From: JASSUD01 sp031963045
GTDB taxonomy: Bacteria > Pseudomonadota > Gammaproteobacteria > Burkholderiales > Burkholderiaceae
Direction: 5' to 3'
NCBI GenBank assembly: GCA_031963045.1
Contig: JASSUK010000043.1
Span: forward strand, 45,659 to 109,658
DNA length: 64,000 nt
Shown one piece after another: positions 33,052 to 42,542 of this stretch. The position numbers and the translations under genes are program-made. The notes below the pieces were generated by a model. The model was not told the DNA's origin and did no database searches. It worked only from the letters and a program-made list of their open reading frames with translations. Position 1 is the stretch's first letter. Every line of letters begins with the position of its first letter.

Positions 33052-35442
33052 ATGCCTATCCCAACTTCATTATTTAATTTTCATGCACAAGAGGAGGAGA
33101 GTGCGCCAGATATAGATACAAAGGCCGCTTCTGCGCTCGCTCTTGGCCTCGCACAGCGTCTAGGCTTTCTCTCCAAGCAATCTGGTGCATCGCATGATGC
33201 CTCACGTTTAAGTGCGGGCGCTGCAGCTATAGTGTGCCAAGGTGTGTTGCAAGGGCATGTATGCATGCCCTTACATATATGCGCGTCGAAGCTAGGTATA
33301 GCTACTGGGACGTTGCGAGAAGCACTTTTGCAGAGCAAAGTAGTCTGTGACGAAAGAAGTCTAACGGCTGCACCACGCGCACTTTTACCTTTAGTTTTAG
33401 ATGCAGGGAATAGACTATATTTAGCGCGTTACTATGATTATGAGCGGCGTCTTGCTGAGCAATTAAGCGGGCTTATTCAGACCCCATTGCCGGTTTTAGA
33501 CGATAGAGCAGCGTCGCTGCAAAATAAAAATGATGACGCATGGGGTGCGTGCATACGCCGTTATAGCGATATTTTGGGGTTGGCAGACCATCAAAGATTA
33601 GCCGTAGCGCTTACCGTATTAAATCGTTTAACCCTTATTAGCGGCGGACCAGGTACAGGTAAAACCACGACGACCACAGCCTTGCTGGCCTGTTTATTAG
33701 AGCGCGATCCCACATTGCGTATTGCGCTGGCTGCCCCAACCGGCCGTGCTGCACAACATCTATTTCATGCACTGACTCTCCAAGCCTCCCGTTTATCCGA
33801 AGAGCTGGTAGCGCGTTTGCCCCAAAAAGCGTTCACGGTACATCGCTTGTTGAGTGAGCGCGCCCTAGCGCCCCATGTAGCTAGCTCGAGCACAGCCTCA
33901 TCCAAACAATCTGCTTATACGGCAAGCCACGCCAGCCTATTGCCTTACGATCTTATTATTATTGATGAAGCCTCGATGCTCGATATAGTACTGGCTACTC
34001 AACTGCTTGAAGCGCTACCCTCCACTGCTAGGTTGGTATGGTTAGGCGATAAACACCAATTGAGTGCCGTAGAAGCGGGAGCGGTATTTGCAAGTCTCAC
34101 TGCCCACAGCTACTTTACCCCGGAGTATGTAGATAGACTGGCACGCGTTTTGCCAGAAAACCTTGAACTACTCAGTACATTAAGGCCCCATCCCCTTGAG
34201 TTAAACCACTCAGAAAAAAAGCCAAGCACGGTACAGGCACAGCTGCATTTTAATTTTGACAATACTCCAGAAGCAGACGACGCTATTTCTTCTAAAGAAT
34301 TAGAGCCACATACACCATCAGAAAGTGCAGCACCTGCCTTGGCCAATTGCAGTGTTGAACTAGAGCGCAACTACCGTTTTGCAAAAGACTCCTATATAGG
34401 ACGTTTGGCTCTTGCTATTCGCGATGTAGATGCCTGCGCGGCACTTGCGCTTTTATCACCTGTTGCTATGCATGCTCCAAGCCTCCAAGAAAAGATTGGG
34501 GAGGAGGGTAGTGATGACTCAGTGGTATTGATCGAAGAGCATGCACCTTCTAATTCTGCGCCTTCTAAGGAGTATGGTGGCGCTCCCTTATCTACTAAAG
34601 CACTTGAGCATCTTGCAAAAGGATTAGATACCTATTTCGAGGCATTAAGCACTCTGCTGTTTAATTTTGAAAATACGCAGGCAACGCACGCAGCTACGCA
34701 CTCGTCTTTTGAAATATTAAACACGGCGTTAAACACCTATAGAGTGTTATGTCCTGTATATGAAGGGCCGCGCGGAGTAGGGGCGCTGAATGCTGGGTTA
34801 GATCAATTTTTTCGGGCCAAGCTACTAGACGCCCTAGATCAATATAAAACTCGCCATTTCAATCTACTATCTTTAACGTCTAGAACCTATCTAATGCACA
34901 TGCGCGCTAGCCTTGGGCAGGTAGCGTCAGTGTATAAGGATGAAGGAGGAGGGGGCGCGCAGCAGAATTTTCCACTGTATGCCGGTTTGCCATTGATGGT
35001 GACGCGCAATGATTACAGTTTGGATCTTTTTAATGGAGACATAGGCATAGTATTGCCCAGATATAGGGTGCCCAAAGCACTAGCCTTTGCAGAGTATGCA
35101 CAGACAGAAGGGGAAGACAGTGCTTTATACGTCCTTTTTTACAAACCAGATAAAAGCCTGCGCATAGTTTTACCCTCCTTGCTACCTCCTTGGAGAGCTG
35201 CTTTTGCAATGACCGTACATAAAGCGCAAGGGTCTGAATTCAACCATGTTGCACTGGTGCTGCCTAGCTTGGCAGACCATTCAAATCGATTCCCCCTAAC
35301 GCGAGCCATGCTCTATACCGCCATCACACGTGCTAGACAGAAAGTAACACTCTTAGGCAGCGCACAAGCTTTAGAGTCTGCCATCCACACCTCTACCCCT
35401 CTATATTCAGGGCTACAAGCTCGTTTGGGGCAATCCTCGTAG
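33052..35442 (+). CDS. recD: Exodeoxyribonuclease V alpha subunit RecD
   Basis: Starting at the ATG two bases after the recB stop, the product has 796 residues and is the 5'-3' helicase of RecBCD. Motifs: SGGPGTGKTTTTTALL near residue 200, IIIDEASMLD near 305, WLGDKHQLSAVEAGAVF near 330, TVHKAQGSEFNHVALVLP near 720 and YTAITRARQKVTLLG near 760. It is much longer than E. coli RecD, owing to low-complexity insertions near residues 370-430 (after LSTLRPHPLELN) and near 480-530. The stop codon TAG is the TAG within GTAGGTTGG of a REP-like repeat. Confidence 0.94.
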   Translation: MPIPTSLFNFHAQEEESAPDIDTKAASALALGLAQRLGFLSKQSGASHDASRLSAGAAAIVCQGVLQGHVCMPLHICASKLGIATGTLREALLQSKVVCDERSLTAAPRALLPLVLDAGNRLYLARYYDYERRLAEQLSGLIQTPLPVLDDRAASLQNKNDDAWGACIRRYSDILGLADHQRLAVALTVLNRLTLISGGPGTGKTTTTTALLACLLERDPTLRIALAAPTGRAAQHLFHALTLQASRLSEELVARLPQKAFTVHRLLSERALAPHVASSSTASSKQSAYTASHASLLPYDLIIIDEASMLDIVLATQLLEALPSTARLVWLGDKHQLSAVEAGAVFASLTAHSYFTPEYVDRLARVLPENLELLSTLRPHPLELNHSEKKPSTVQAQLHFNFDNTPEADDAISSKELEPHTPSESAAPALANCSVELERNYRFAKDSYIGRLALAIRDVDACAALALLSPVAMHAPSLQEKIGEEGSDDSVVLIEEHAPSNSAPSKEYGGAPLSTKALEHLAKGLDTYFEALSTLLFNFENTQATHAATHSSFEILNTALNTYRVLCPVYEGPRGVGALNAGLDQFFRAKLLDALDQYKTRHFNLLSLTSRTYLMHMRASLGQVASVYKDEGGGGAQQNFPLYAGLPLMVTRNDYSLDLFNGDIGIVLPRYRVPKALAFAEYAQTEGEDSALYVLFYKPDKSLRIVLPSLLPPWRAAFAMTVHKAQGSEFNHVALVLPSLADHSNRFPLTRAMLYTAITRARQKVTLLGSAQALESAIHTSTPLYSGLQARLGQSS

Positions 35443-35510
35443 GTTGGTGGTGAGGCACCATTCTTACTACAAAATAGTTTTTTTAGTGCAGAGAAAGCAG
35501 ACTTGCCCAA
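35439..35510. repeat. Truncated REP-like repeat at the end of recD
   Basis: GTAGGTTGGTGGTGAGGCAC begins at 35439 and overlaps the recD stop. The expected CCCCAACAT core appears only about 50 bases later (CCCAACAT near 35498), so the unit seems interrupted by unrelated AT-rich DNA. Confidence 0.6.
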
Positions 35511-35600
35511 CATAAACCGTTCAGTTTTTTATTTAAAAAGGCAGTATCCCAATATGTAAATAAATTTCTGCATCCATACGGTTAAAAATAGGGGAGCAAG

Positions 35601-36413
35601 TTGAAATTCATCTCTCAAAATTTCGAAAAAAGAAGAGCGGTTAGTATACCAGCCCCTTTATATGAAGAATCTGCAGACTTATTGAGAAGAGTAGAGGATC
35701 AATGTGTGCAATTTCAATCCAGTTGGACAAAATGGATCATTCTGGATAAAGAGACCTACTCAAAAATAGAAGCAAACTATAACTATGCGATTGAAGATAT
35801 AAAAGCAGCACGAGAATTAATAGATAAAGCTATAAAAGAAAATAGCCATCATGATTTCAAAGTGCTTGAAAATATCATCGCAGATATTGAATGCACGCTC
35901 GCACCCAAAAATCTTCCTAACACCCGTGCTGGATTTGTAACACGTATCTTTGAAATATTGCCTGTTATTACTATGACTGTATTGCCATCATTGGTTCAAG
36001 CAGGATTTTTATCTTTCAATGTGTGTATGGTGATATGCTCTGCAGTCATTGGAATATTAACATTCTTAATAAAAACCACCAATATTATTGTCAGTGCAAG
36101 AGAAAGTATTCAAGTAGAAGATGCATGGTTTTTGCGTCAAGCATATAGTGAATTAGTGTATTTTTTTGGAATATTTTCAAAACATTATACAAAAGAAATA
36201 CAGGGTTCAAGTGAGGGTAGATTTTATAAAGCAATACATGCGGAAAACCATACTTTATCATTTCACTCTTCTGCACAGAGGAAGAGGAGTTATGGTTTGT
36301 ATAAAAGTAAAAACCATCCTGTAAAAGGCCCTGCCTTTTTATTTCATGCGCGCTCCACACACAATAAGATCAATATTTCCTACCAAAAAAATAGCTTCGA
36401 GTCCTATGTTTGA
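35601..36413 (+). CDS. Inc-like protein with paired membrane segments
   Basis: A TTG start behind GGGGAG gives 270 residues. A polar helical N-terminus is followed by a bilobed hydrophobic region near residues 115-155 (ILPVITMTVLPSLVQAGFLS, then VCMVICSAVIGILTFLI) and a basic C-terminal tail. Two close membrane helices with both ends facing the same side are the hallmark of chlamydial inclusion-membrane (Inc) effectors. I recognise no sequence family. It shares this layout with the products at 36883, 38446 and 42543, which makes a local family likely. The function would be insertion into a host-derived membrane, by analogy only. Confidence 0.6.
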   Translation: MKFISQNFEKRRAVSIPAPLYEESADLLRRVEDQCVQFQSSWTKWIILDKETYSKIEANYNYAIEDIKAARELIDKAIKENSHHDFKVLENIIADIECTLAPKNLPNTRAGFVTRIFEILPVITMTVLPSLVQAGFLSFNVCMVICSAVIGILTFLIKTTNIIVSARESIQVEDAWFLRQAYSELVYFFGIFSKHYTKEIQGSSEGRFYKAIHAENHTLSFHSSAQRKRSYGLYKSKNHPVKGPAFLFHARSTHNKINISYQKNSFESYV

Positions 36414-36882
36414 TCTCGTAGCTTAGGATTCACCAAACTCCACCAACTACAAGAAAAAGCAAAGGGCGGTAGGTTGGTGGTGAGCAACGTTTCCCAACAT
36501 GCAAGCTACTGTCCCCTTGAACACCTGCGTAACATCAGATAGTAAGTTCGATTAGCCTCGGAGAAGGGTGTTTTTTGAGAAAGGGTAAATGCGCTGTAAG
36601 ATATATCAGCGATTCTTATATAAATATAAGAATTTTCCCATCAAAAAAAGAGATTTTTCTCAGTGATTCTTATTGATTTGTGCGTGGTCGGCATTTGAGA
36701 ATGCAAAATAAAACAGATAAGAGTCTCAAAAAAGTATATAAAATATTGCTATTGCCGCTGTATGCCTCAGCAGCACCTTATTCACGCAAATCTTATAGCA
36801 CCCAAGCAACTACACTACACACAGCTCTTAGCTATCTGACATATCAGTAGCGACTCTCCATTATCAGTATGCCGAGAATTTT
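36414..36882. repeat. Intergenic region with a degenerate REP unit
   Basis: A REP half begins at 36468 (GTAGGTTGGTGGTGAGCAAC), continues with CCCAACATGCAAG and ends in ACACCTGCGTAACATCAG near 36538. The latter string recurs near 38213, 42291 (inverted) and 42503. The remainder is AT-rich, with short inverted repeats near 36610-36640 (GATTCTTATATAAATATAAG), and likely holds the promoter of the next gene. Confidence 0.6.
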
Positions 36883-38199
36883 ATGAATCCTGCTTCATTG
36901 GCTCTTAGAAATACATGTAGCGCTTCGCTTTTTCATTCGAACCCAAAAACTACTCCAGCTGATAGCCGGATAGGGAGCGCTCCATGTAGAGAAGCTTTGA
37001 GCCGTCTTAGTGAAGAATTATCTGATAGCCCCCATCTTTTAATTGGCTTAGGGATCACATTAGAGAATAATGCTGAAAATGATACCTCCTCTCCTAAAGA
37101 GGAAGCAGGAAAAAGAAAAGTATTTAATATAGAAAAAGTGCGTTTCACTACTCTTAAAACAATGGAATCCATTGTTGAAAATAATAAAAATGCAATGATG
37201 AATTGCATACAATCTTTAAAAAATTTTGAAACAGAGAATACTAAATTAGATGCATATGCGCATGCGCTTGCTAAGTATATTCAAATAAAATACGATAATT
37301 TTGAAAAAATCTCCCCCATTAATGTGGAGAATTGCTCTGAAGAATATGCATACAAAGCAAAAAAATCAGAAATAAAAAAAAGTATTGATGAGTTTAATGT
37401 ATTTATAAAAAATTTGAATGAAAAAATAGAGAAAGATGCCACACCTATAAGGCCAGTGGCAGGGTCTTATACTTATATATTAGAGGCATTATTAGGGTTT
37501 ACTTTTGCTATAGGAAATATGATTCCAAAATTGGATCCTACTATTTTTTTGGCATATACTATTATTTCAGTAATTATTGGTATTTTTCTTTTTATTGCTA
37601 GAATGCACCTATCGATAAAAGTATTTATTTTTGAAAAAAGAGAAGGCGCCACTCCTTTACCTTCTATCGGCGTTAAAAAAATTAAACGCTGCATTCCTAA
37701 TGCGAAAAATTATAATAATTTAACAGAAGAAGAATTGCTAGATCAATATTATAAAATTCAAGAAGAAAATTTGAATTTATTGACATTAATGCACAAAAAA
37801 AATATGGATATGGAAGAGGAAACAAAAAAGCTTAAATTAAAATTGGGAAGTGTGCATGATACCCAAAATAAATTATTAGAAATGTTCGATAGATTTACTA
37901 AAGATATGTCTAATTATATCGAATTAACTAGTGGTGATAATGTAATCTCGAGCAGCAGTAGCCCAATGTCAAGTCGCGCAAGCACTCCTTTGCCGGGACC
38001 TATACATCGGCGAACAAGAAATCCATCTATAGATAGTGGCTTCTTTTCTTCTGCTCTACCATCACCTGCTATGGAAGCAAATAAAAATTTCTTGGGGCCT
38101 GCTTACCCTAATAATATAATGCCCCTTCCAGAAAAAAAACAAAGTCTTCGTGTTCCTAGCTCTGGTATAGCGCCTGCACAGATTGGTGGAAGTTTGTAA
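36883..38199 (+). CDS. Inc-like effector candidate with coiled coil and paired membrane segments
   Basis: The 438-residue product has a polar helical N-terminal half and a bilobed hydrophobic region near residues 196-238 (YILEALLGFTFAIGNMI, PKLDP turn, then FLAYTIISVIIGIFLFIA). A coiled coil follows (LLTLMHKKNMDMEEETKKLK), then a Ser/Thr-Pro-rich tail with SSSSSPMSSRASTPLPG. The YxxEALxG motif at the start of the first membrane segment is shared with the products at 38446 (YFIEALFGL) and 42543 (YLLDALGTL). I know no named family. Layout, AT-rich codons and neighbours suggest a secreted membrane-inserting host-interaction protein. Confidence 0.65.
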   Translation: MNPASLALRNTCSASLFHSNPKTTPADSRIGSAPCREALSRLSEELSDSPHLLIGLGITLENNAENDTSSPKEEAGKRKVFNIEKVRFTTLKTMESIVENNKNAMMNCIQSLKNFETENTKLDAYAHALAKYIQIKYDNFEKISPINVENCSEEYAYKAKKSEIKKSIDEFNVFIKNLNEKIEKDATPIRPVAGSYTYILEALLGFTFAIGNMIPKLDPTIFLAYTIISVIIGIFLFIARMHLSIKVFIFEKREGATPLPSIGVKKIKRCIPNAKNYNNLTEEELLDQYYKIQEENLNLLTLMHKKNMDMEEETKKLKLKLGSVHDTQNKLLEMFDRFTKDMSNYIELTSGDNVISSSSSPMSSRASTPLPGPIHRRTRNPSIDSGFFSSALPSPAMEANKNFLGPAYPNNIMPLPEKKQSLRVPSSGIAPAQIGGSL

Positions 38200-38445
38200 A
38201 GCCTTTCTACAACCTGCGCAACATCAGTAAGCAATCAATTTAGTCTAAACATTATAAGGTATTCACCTGATTAATAGGTGGATAAAACGCCGTCTTATTG
38301 AAAAATAAGATTATTCTTGTTGATGTATTTGGACGGTGTTCTGAAAATGCAAAAATGTATAGAAAAATTATATTTAAGCCTATAAAGAATATATATTTTT
38401 ACATACTATACAGTCAAAGCATATGTATTTCATACGGATATAATA

Positions 38446-39792
38446 ATGCACGCTTCCATTCAACAAAATTATAGAAATAATATACATCCGTTGCCAATAC
38501 ATCCATTGGTGAACCCAGATATTATTGAATCTGTTGAGTCTGAAAATATTAATTCCGATGGAGGTTTTAGTAAGTTTCCAGTGGATCCTGCTGTGGAAGA
38601 TTGTAGTCTAAATGATAATTTGGATCGGAATGAATGGAGTGAAATTGATCAGCTAAAATTAGATCTTAATATATTAAATAAAAGTCTGTATGCGGATATA
38701 CAATCCGCTGAAGAATTCCTAATTAACCTTGATAAAACCATTGAATTCTGTATTTCGAGTGTGCGAAATCCATTGAAAAAATATAATAATTATATCGATG
38801 GCTATTTGCAAGAACTTATTGTAAGCTTATTAAAAGAAAAACGTGAAAAATATCATTCAGAAATAAAAATAAAAATAGAAGTGAAGCCTGATTTTTCAAA
38901 TATTATAGAAGCGAGCGAAAATATTCAATCCAATATAATTGAGATTATAAATATACTGCCTTGCGCAAATAAGGATTTAAATGAATATATACAAGATAAT
39001 AAAAAATATGGCGATAGACCTTCGCAAGAATTTGCAACTTATTTCATCGAAGCATTATTTGGTCTTTCTATGACCATGGTGGGGTTTTCTTCTGCAATGC
39101 CTATTATATTGGGCCTGGTATTTAAAGTTTTTTTGTTTTTTACAGGGCTTGTTATTTTTGCAATGCGCTTGTCTTTTTCTATGAAATTACGTAATTTTGA
39201 AATAAAATCTGCAGAAGAAAAATCAAAAATAAAATATGCAAAAAAATTACATGATATAGTAAACAAGGTTTATTATGATGGTGATCAGGCATCGGAATGG
39301 ATAAATAAAATAAAAAATAAAGTAGAAAAAGCCAAGGAGCTGACAAAAAAAATAGAGAAAAAAGAAGAGAAAAGCAAAATAGATCAACTATATATTAATT
39401 CAATCTATTCAACGCCCAATAATTCATCTTTAAATCTTGCTCAATATCCATATCAATATCCAGCGCACAGTGGGGCTAGCCAGAGGAAAGGATCTGTGAA
39501 TTCAGTCTATTCAGAAAGTTACATATTTTCCCCCACTCCCTTGTCTCCCCCAGCTCCCTTATCTCCCCCAGCAATTCGCGTGTCTAATAGAGCAAATTCT
39601 CCAGTGCCCAGAGTAAATTCTCCATTGCCTCTTGAGTTTAAAAGACAAAGATCAGCTTCTTCAGAAAATAAACGCTTTCCTTTGCTTCCCCCAGTAAATA
39701 CAAATTCGTTAAGAAGTAGGATGCCATTTAAATTTGCTTCTCAAACAGGCACACGTAGAGAAAGAAAAGTATCGCTGCATTCTCTTGGTTAA
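38446..39792 (+). CDS. Inc-like effector candidate, paralogue of the preceding gene
   Basis: The 448-residue product repeats the plan of its neighbour: a polar helical N-terminus, paired hydrophobic segments near residues 198-240 (YFIEALFGLSMTMVGF, then PIILGLVFKVFLFFTGLVIF), a Lys/Glu-rich coiled coil (KNKVEKAKELTKKIEKKEEK) and a Pro/Ser-rich basic tail with SPTPLSPPAPLSPPA. Sequence identity outside the membrane region is low. It is head-to-tail with the gene at 36883, about 245 bases away, so it may have its own promoter in the AT-rich gap. No family is recognised. Confidence 0.65.
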   Translation: MHASIQQNYRNNIHPLPIHPLVNPDIIESVESENINSDGGFSKFPVDPAVEDCSLNDNLDRNEWSEIDQLKLDLNILNKSLYADIQSAEEFLINLDKTIEFCISSVRNPLKKYNNYIDGYLQELIVSLLKEKREKYHSEIKIKIEVKPDFSNIIEASENIQSNIIEIINILPCANKDLNEYIQDNKKYGDRPSQEFATYFIEALFGLSMTMVGFSSAMPIILGLVFKVFLFFTGLVIFAMRLSFSMKLRNFEIKSAEEKSKIKYAKKLHDIVNKVYYDGDQASEWINKIKNKVEKAKELTKKIEKKEEKSKIDQLYINSIYSTPNNSSLNLAQYPYQYPAHSGASQRKGSVNSVYSESYIFSPTPLSPPAPLSPPAIRVSNRANSPVPRVNSPLPLEFKRQRSASSENKRFPLLPPVNTNSLRSRMPFKFASQTGTRRERKVSLHSLG

Positions 39793-39851
39793 TAAACTTT
39801 ACACACCAGCAGATCAGCGATATAAATTGCTTTCTACCTCGTGTTGAGCGC

Positions 39852-39877
39852 AAAAAAAAGCAGGCTAACCAGCCTGC
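39852..39877 (-). terminator. Rho-independent terminator
   Basis: GCAGGCT-AACC-AGCCTGC is a perfect 7-bp stem. On the minus strand it is followed by eight T. It lies about 45 bases after the end of the minus-strand gene at 39922-40680, and may also serve the converging plus-strand gene. Confidence 0.75.
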
Positions 39878-39921
39878 AATAGTTTAATTTTCAAACATTT
39901 TATAAAAATAAAAACTTATTT

Positions 39922-40680
39922 TTATCGAGGGATAATATTTAGCAGATGAAGATCTAGGCCAGAAAGCATAGTTGCTTTCTCGCCAGAATATTCAGGAATT
40001 TTTGGCATATTTATCCAAATAGTATTATTGTCCTCATCCTCAGTTTCAAATTTAACAGTAGTAAAATCTTTACTACTCTGATAGTTATCTCTAAATAATC
40101 TAAACGTTTTTGTATGCCTTATATCTTCACCATTTTTGCCGATATGAACTTCAAAATAAGTATTTTCAGGTAATTCTTGATTGTATCCTTTAGTAAAATA
40201 TCCTTTTATATCAAGATCAAATTTTTTAGGAAATGTTGAAACAAATTCCACCATTACTTGATCATTTTTTGCATATATACCATGTTCACTCTTATTCTTG
40301 GCAAATCCATGAGTACGCATGATTTTTTTTCCTGCGTTAGCATCATGAGCCGAATAAATAATATTATTTTTTATAGGGGTACGTGAAGCTGCAGCGATTG
40401 AAGGTTGCTTTAAGCTTTCAGTCAGTTCTTCTTTGGTTTTTATTAAAGCCTGAATGACTTCATCTTTTATTTTGGATTGTTGAATTTGGTCTTTAAGGAG
40501 ATTTTTTAGCTCTTGTAATTCTTTTCTTAGAGGTTTTTGAGCCTCCTCAATTATTGTAGGCAACTCATTCCTGATAGTGGAAATAGCATCACTAATAGAC
40601 GGAAATTCATTATTTTCTACACTATAAGAATATTGAGTCTGCGGAGCACCTTGCGTAGTGAGAGGATGAATATGTGTCAT
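39922..40680 (-). CDS. Hypothetical protein: coiled coil plus beta-rich domain
   Basis: The 252-residue product has a polar start, a coiled coil near residues 40-95 (KPLRKELQELKNLLKDQI and on) and a C-terminal domain of about 140 residues rich in beta-type segments (VMVEFVSTFPKKFDLDIKGY, then TYFEVHIGKNG). There is no cysteine and no hydrophobic segment. I recognise no family. It is isolated on the minus strand within the effector-like island and shares the AT-rich codon use. An oligomeric scaffold with a binding domain is a neutral guess. Confidence 0.65.
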   Translation of the reverse strand: MTHIHPLTTQGAPQTQYSYSVENNEFPSISDAISTIRNELPTIIEEAQKPLRKELQELKNLLKDQIQQSKIKDEVIQALIKTKEELTESLKQPSIAAASRTPIKNNIIYSAHDANAGKKIMRTHGFAKNKSEHGIYAKNDQVMVEFVSTFPKKFDLDIKGYFTKGYNQELPENTYFEVHIGKNGEDIRHTKTFRLFRDNYQSSKDFTTVKFETEDEDNNTIWINMPKIPEYSGEKATMLSGLDLHLLNIIPR

Positions 40681-41037
40681 ATAATCTCCATAATTAAATG
40701 TGTGTTAATTAAAAAATAATATATCTCCTGCAAACTGGCTAGCTTATAACTTCTTGCCGCTTTTCTATATAAGGCAAGGACATTAATTAATGTTTTCCAG
40801 AACGTCATGCCATTTCCACCAAACTACAAATAATAAAATTTTTTATTAAGAATAATTAGTTTGCCTTTATCCAAGCGGAACTCACTTCTACTGAACACGC
40901 CAGCCTTTTCTGGACGCACAGCTGCATCCAAAAGTTTGGGTAAATTTTGCAGAAGGCTATACAGTGCCATTCGATCCACATGCTTTAACGCACAAAAAAG
41001 CGCATGAGAAAGATGGCGTTAGGCACTGCAGATTTCG
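40681..41037. other. Intergenic region with an unidentified short minus-strand frame
   Basis: This gap separates divergent genes. On the minus strand a frame open from about 41018 to the stop at 40824 has an internal ATG at 40970 and reads MALYSLLQNLPKLLDAAVRP and then EKAGVFSRSEF. It looks coding-like but I cannot name it, and it has no clear ribosome site. It may be a remnant. The 40681-40800 part is AT-rich and likely carries the promoter of the minus-strand gene. Confidence 0.35.
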
Positions 41038-41153
41038 TTTTATAGCAAAGTATTGCGTAAAACGCATGCGTACTTGCAAGCTATCGCGTTTAATAGAAGT
41101 AAATCACTGGTATTAGCAGCGTTACCGCTATTAAAAAATGGCAAGAGGCGGGC
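41038..41153 (+). promoter_or_regulatory. Upstream region shared with the frameshifted gene at 17592-18553
   Basis: It contains TATAGCAAAGTATTGCGTAA, then AACGCATGCGTACTTGCA, a TTTAATAGAAGT tract and GCAAGAGGCGGGC just before the ATG, in the same order and spacing as at 18554-18672. The GCGTAAAACGC core is an imperfect palindrome. A common promoter and leader for two paralogues is the simplest reading. Confidence 0.6.
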
Positions 41154-42077
41154 ATGGGTATCGGAAAAATTCCCCAACAGTTAAAAATAATGCGTACACC
41201 TCATCATAAGGAGGTACAAACGCCATATGTGCGTAATCCGGCTAAAACCAAAAATAAAAATATAGGGGGAGTGCTGAGTGCATTGTCTGCACATGCTTCT
41301 CAGCAAAGCACAGGAACGGCTTGCTTCTATAAAGAGGACTGGGAGCAATGGGTTAATCTACCTCTGCCTGAACTATTATCTACCGATATCAGCAATTTCT
41401 TACCTTCCACATCTTCCCGATCCGCGCAGCATCATTCTTCATCGGACATTGAAGAGAGCGTGAAGCAATTAGCATCTCTCTCTGACTATGAAATATTATC
41501 TCAACCTCTAGTCAAGGTCGATCAGGAGCATTTAAATGAATTGACTCTGCAAGATTCCCATAAATTTTTGGATGAATCTGAGAGCCGCACGCCCTTTCTA
41601 ATATCAAAAGAATTTCCTAATGGTATTCTGAGGCTTGTGCAACCATACGAATATTCATTTAGAGATTTAAATAAATATCAAGACATATCTCTGGAATTCT
41701 GTACTTCTGCTTCTATGTCAAAAAATAAATGTGTGAAAGAGTGGCTTGGAGAAAAAGCAAAGATTAGCCAAGTACCTAGCAAAAAAGAAATACGTAACAA
41801 GCAGAAGGCAGAAAGCAATCGCAATGCACAAGCAATTTTTAGAAAAAAACGTAAAGAAAAAATGAAAGAATTCGATCTTCTTTCTCTATCGGAGAAAGAA
41901 AAGATATTGGCCGGTTTTAAAAAAACATTCATTCCAAAAAAATATGAACCATCTCTAGATAAAGATATTAATAAGAAGCAAAGGAAGAGAGATGCAGGCT
42001 ATAAAGTACAAAAAAAGTATCAATATATTATTATGAGATTAGAGTTAAGAAAAAAAGAAAACACATTACAGATCTAA
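41154..42077 (+). CDS. Effector-like protein with a bZIP-like basic region
   Basis: The 307-residue product has a polar N-terminal half with EDWEQWVNLPLPELLSTDI near residues 61-80 and a strongly basic C-terminal third. There, ESNRNAQAIFRKKRKEKMKE near residues 221-240 fits the basic-region pattern of fungal Yap-type bZIP factors (N-R-x-A-x-x-x-F-R-x-[KR]-[RK]-[KR]). A second basic helix, QRKRDAGYKVQKKYQYIIMR, lies near residues 280-300. No clear leucine zipper is seen, so DNA binding is unproven. The basic runs could also act as nuclear localisation signals. It is the intact relative of the broken gene at 17592-18553, with a shared 5' region but a different C-terminus. Confidence 0.6.
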   Translation: MGIGKIPQQLKIMRTPHHKEVQTPYVRNPAKTKNKNIGGVLSALSAHASQQSTGTACFYKEDWEQWVNLPLPELLSTDISNFLPSTSSRSAQHHSSSDIEESVKQLASLSDYEILSQPLVKVDQEHLNELTLQDSHKFLDESESRTPFLISKEFPNGILRLVQPYEYSFRDLNKYQDISLEFCTSASMSKNKCVKEWLGEKAKISQVPSKKEIRNKQKAESNRNAQAIFRKKRKEKMKEFDLLSLSEKEKILAGFKKTFIPKKYEPSLDKDINKKQRKRDAGYKVQKKYQYIIMRLELRKKENTLQI

Positions 42078-42542
42078 TAATTTTTATTTTATAAAATTGT
42101 CAGATGAGGCATGGGCACAAATACGCCAATTCAATTTTTCAGTGGCCAGATGTTTCGAATCCAGGAAAGTCTCCATAGGCGTTTTGCCATAGCAGTATTT
42201 TCCAAAGGGTGCTTGATGGCCATTGTATTGTTCTAACTACCCATCTACCTCTTGCATAAAAAATGAATGGCAGGCAAGAAAAACTAATTAATGATGTTAC
42301 GCAGGTATTCAAAAAGACTGTGGCATGCGTGTTGGGGTTCGTGCCTCACCACCAACCTACCGAAATGGCTTATATGTGAAAGGGCTTTAAAAAAACTCCG
42401 TCAACCACAGCAAAGCACGGTAGGTTGGTGGCGAGGCACGAACCCCAACACGCATGCCACCCACTTTTAATCTTTGCGCTCTGCTTATCAACAACTCGCC
42501 TATAACATGCGTAACATCAGTTAATTAAAGGCTTTTCAGCGC
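42078..42542. repeat. REP/BIME-like repeat pair
   Basis: An inverted pair is present. One REP half at 42321-42360 reads GCATGCGTGTTGGGGTTCGT and ends in CACCACCAACCTAC. The other, at 42420-42460, is its near-exact reverse complement (GTAGGTTGGTGGCGAGGCAC and CCCCAACACGCATGCC). The 59-base linker contains CCGAAATGGCTTATATGTGA and GGGCTTTAAAAAAACTCCG, which recurs near 51706 and 51901. Outer GATGTTACGCAGGT (42292) and GCGTAACATCAG (42509) blocks are also inverted. No gene is seen in the gap. Confidence 0.85.
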
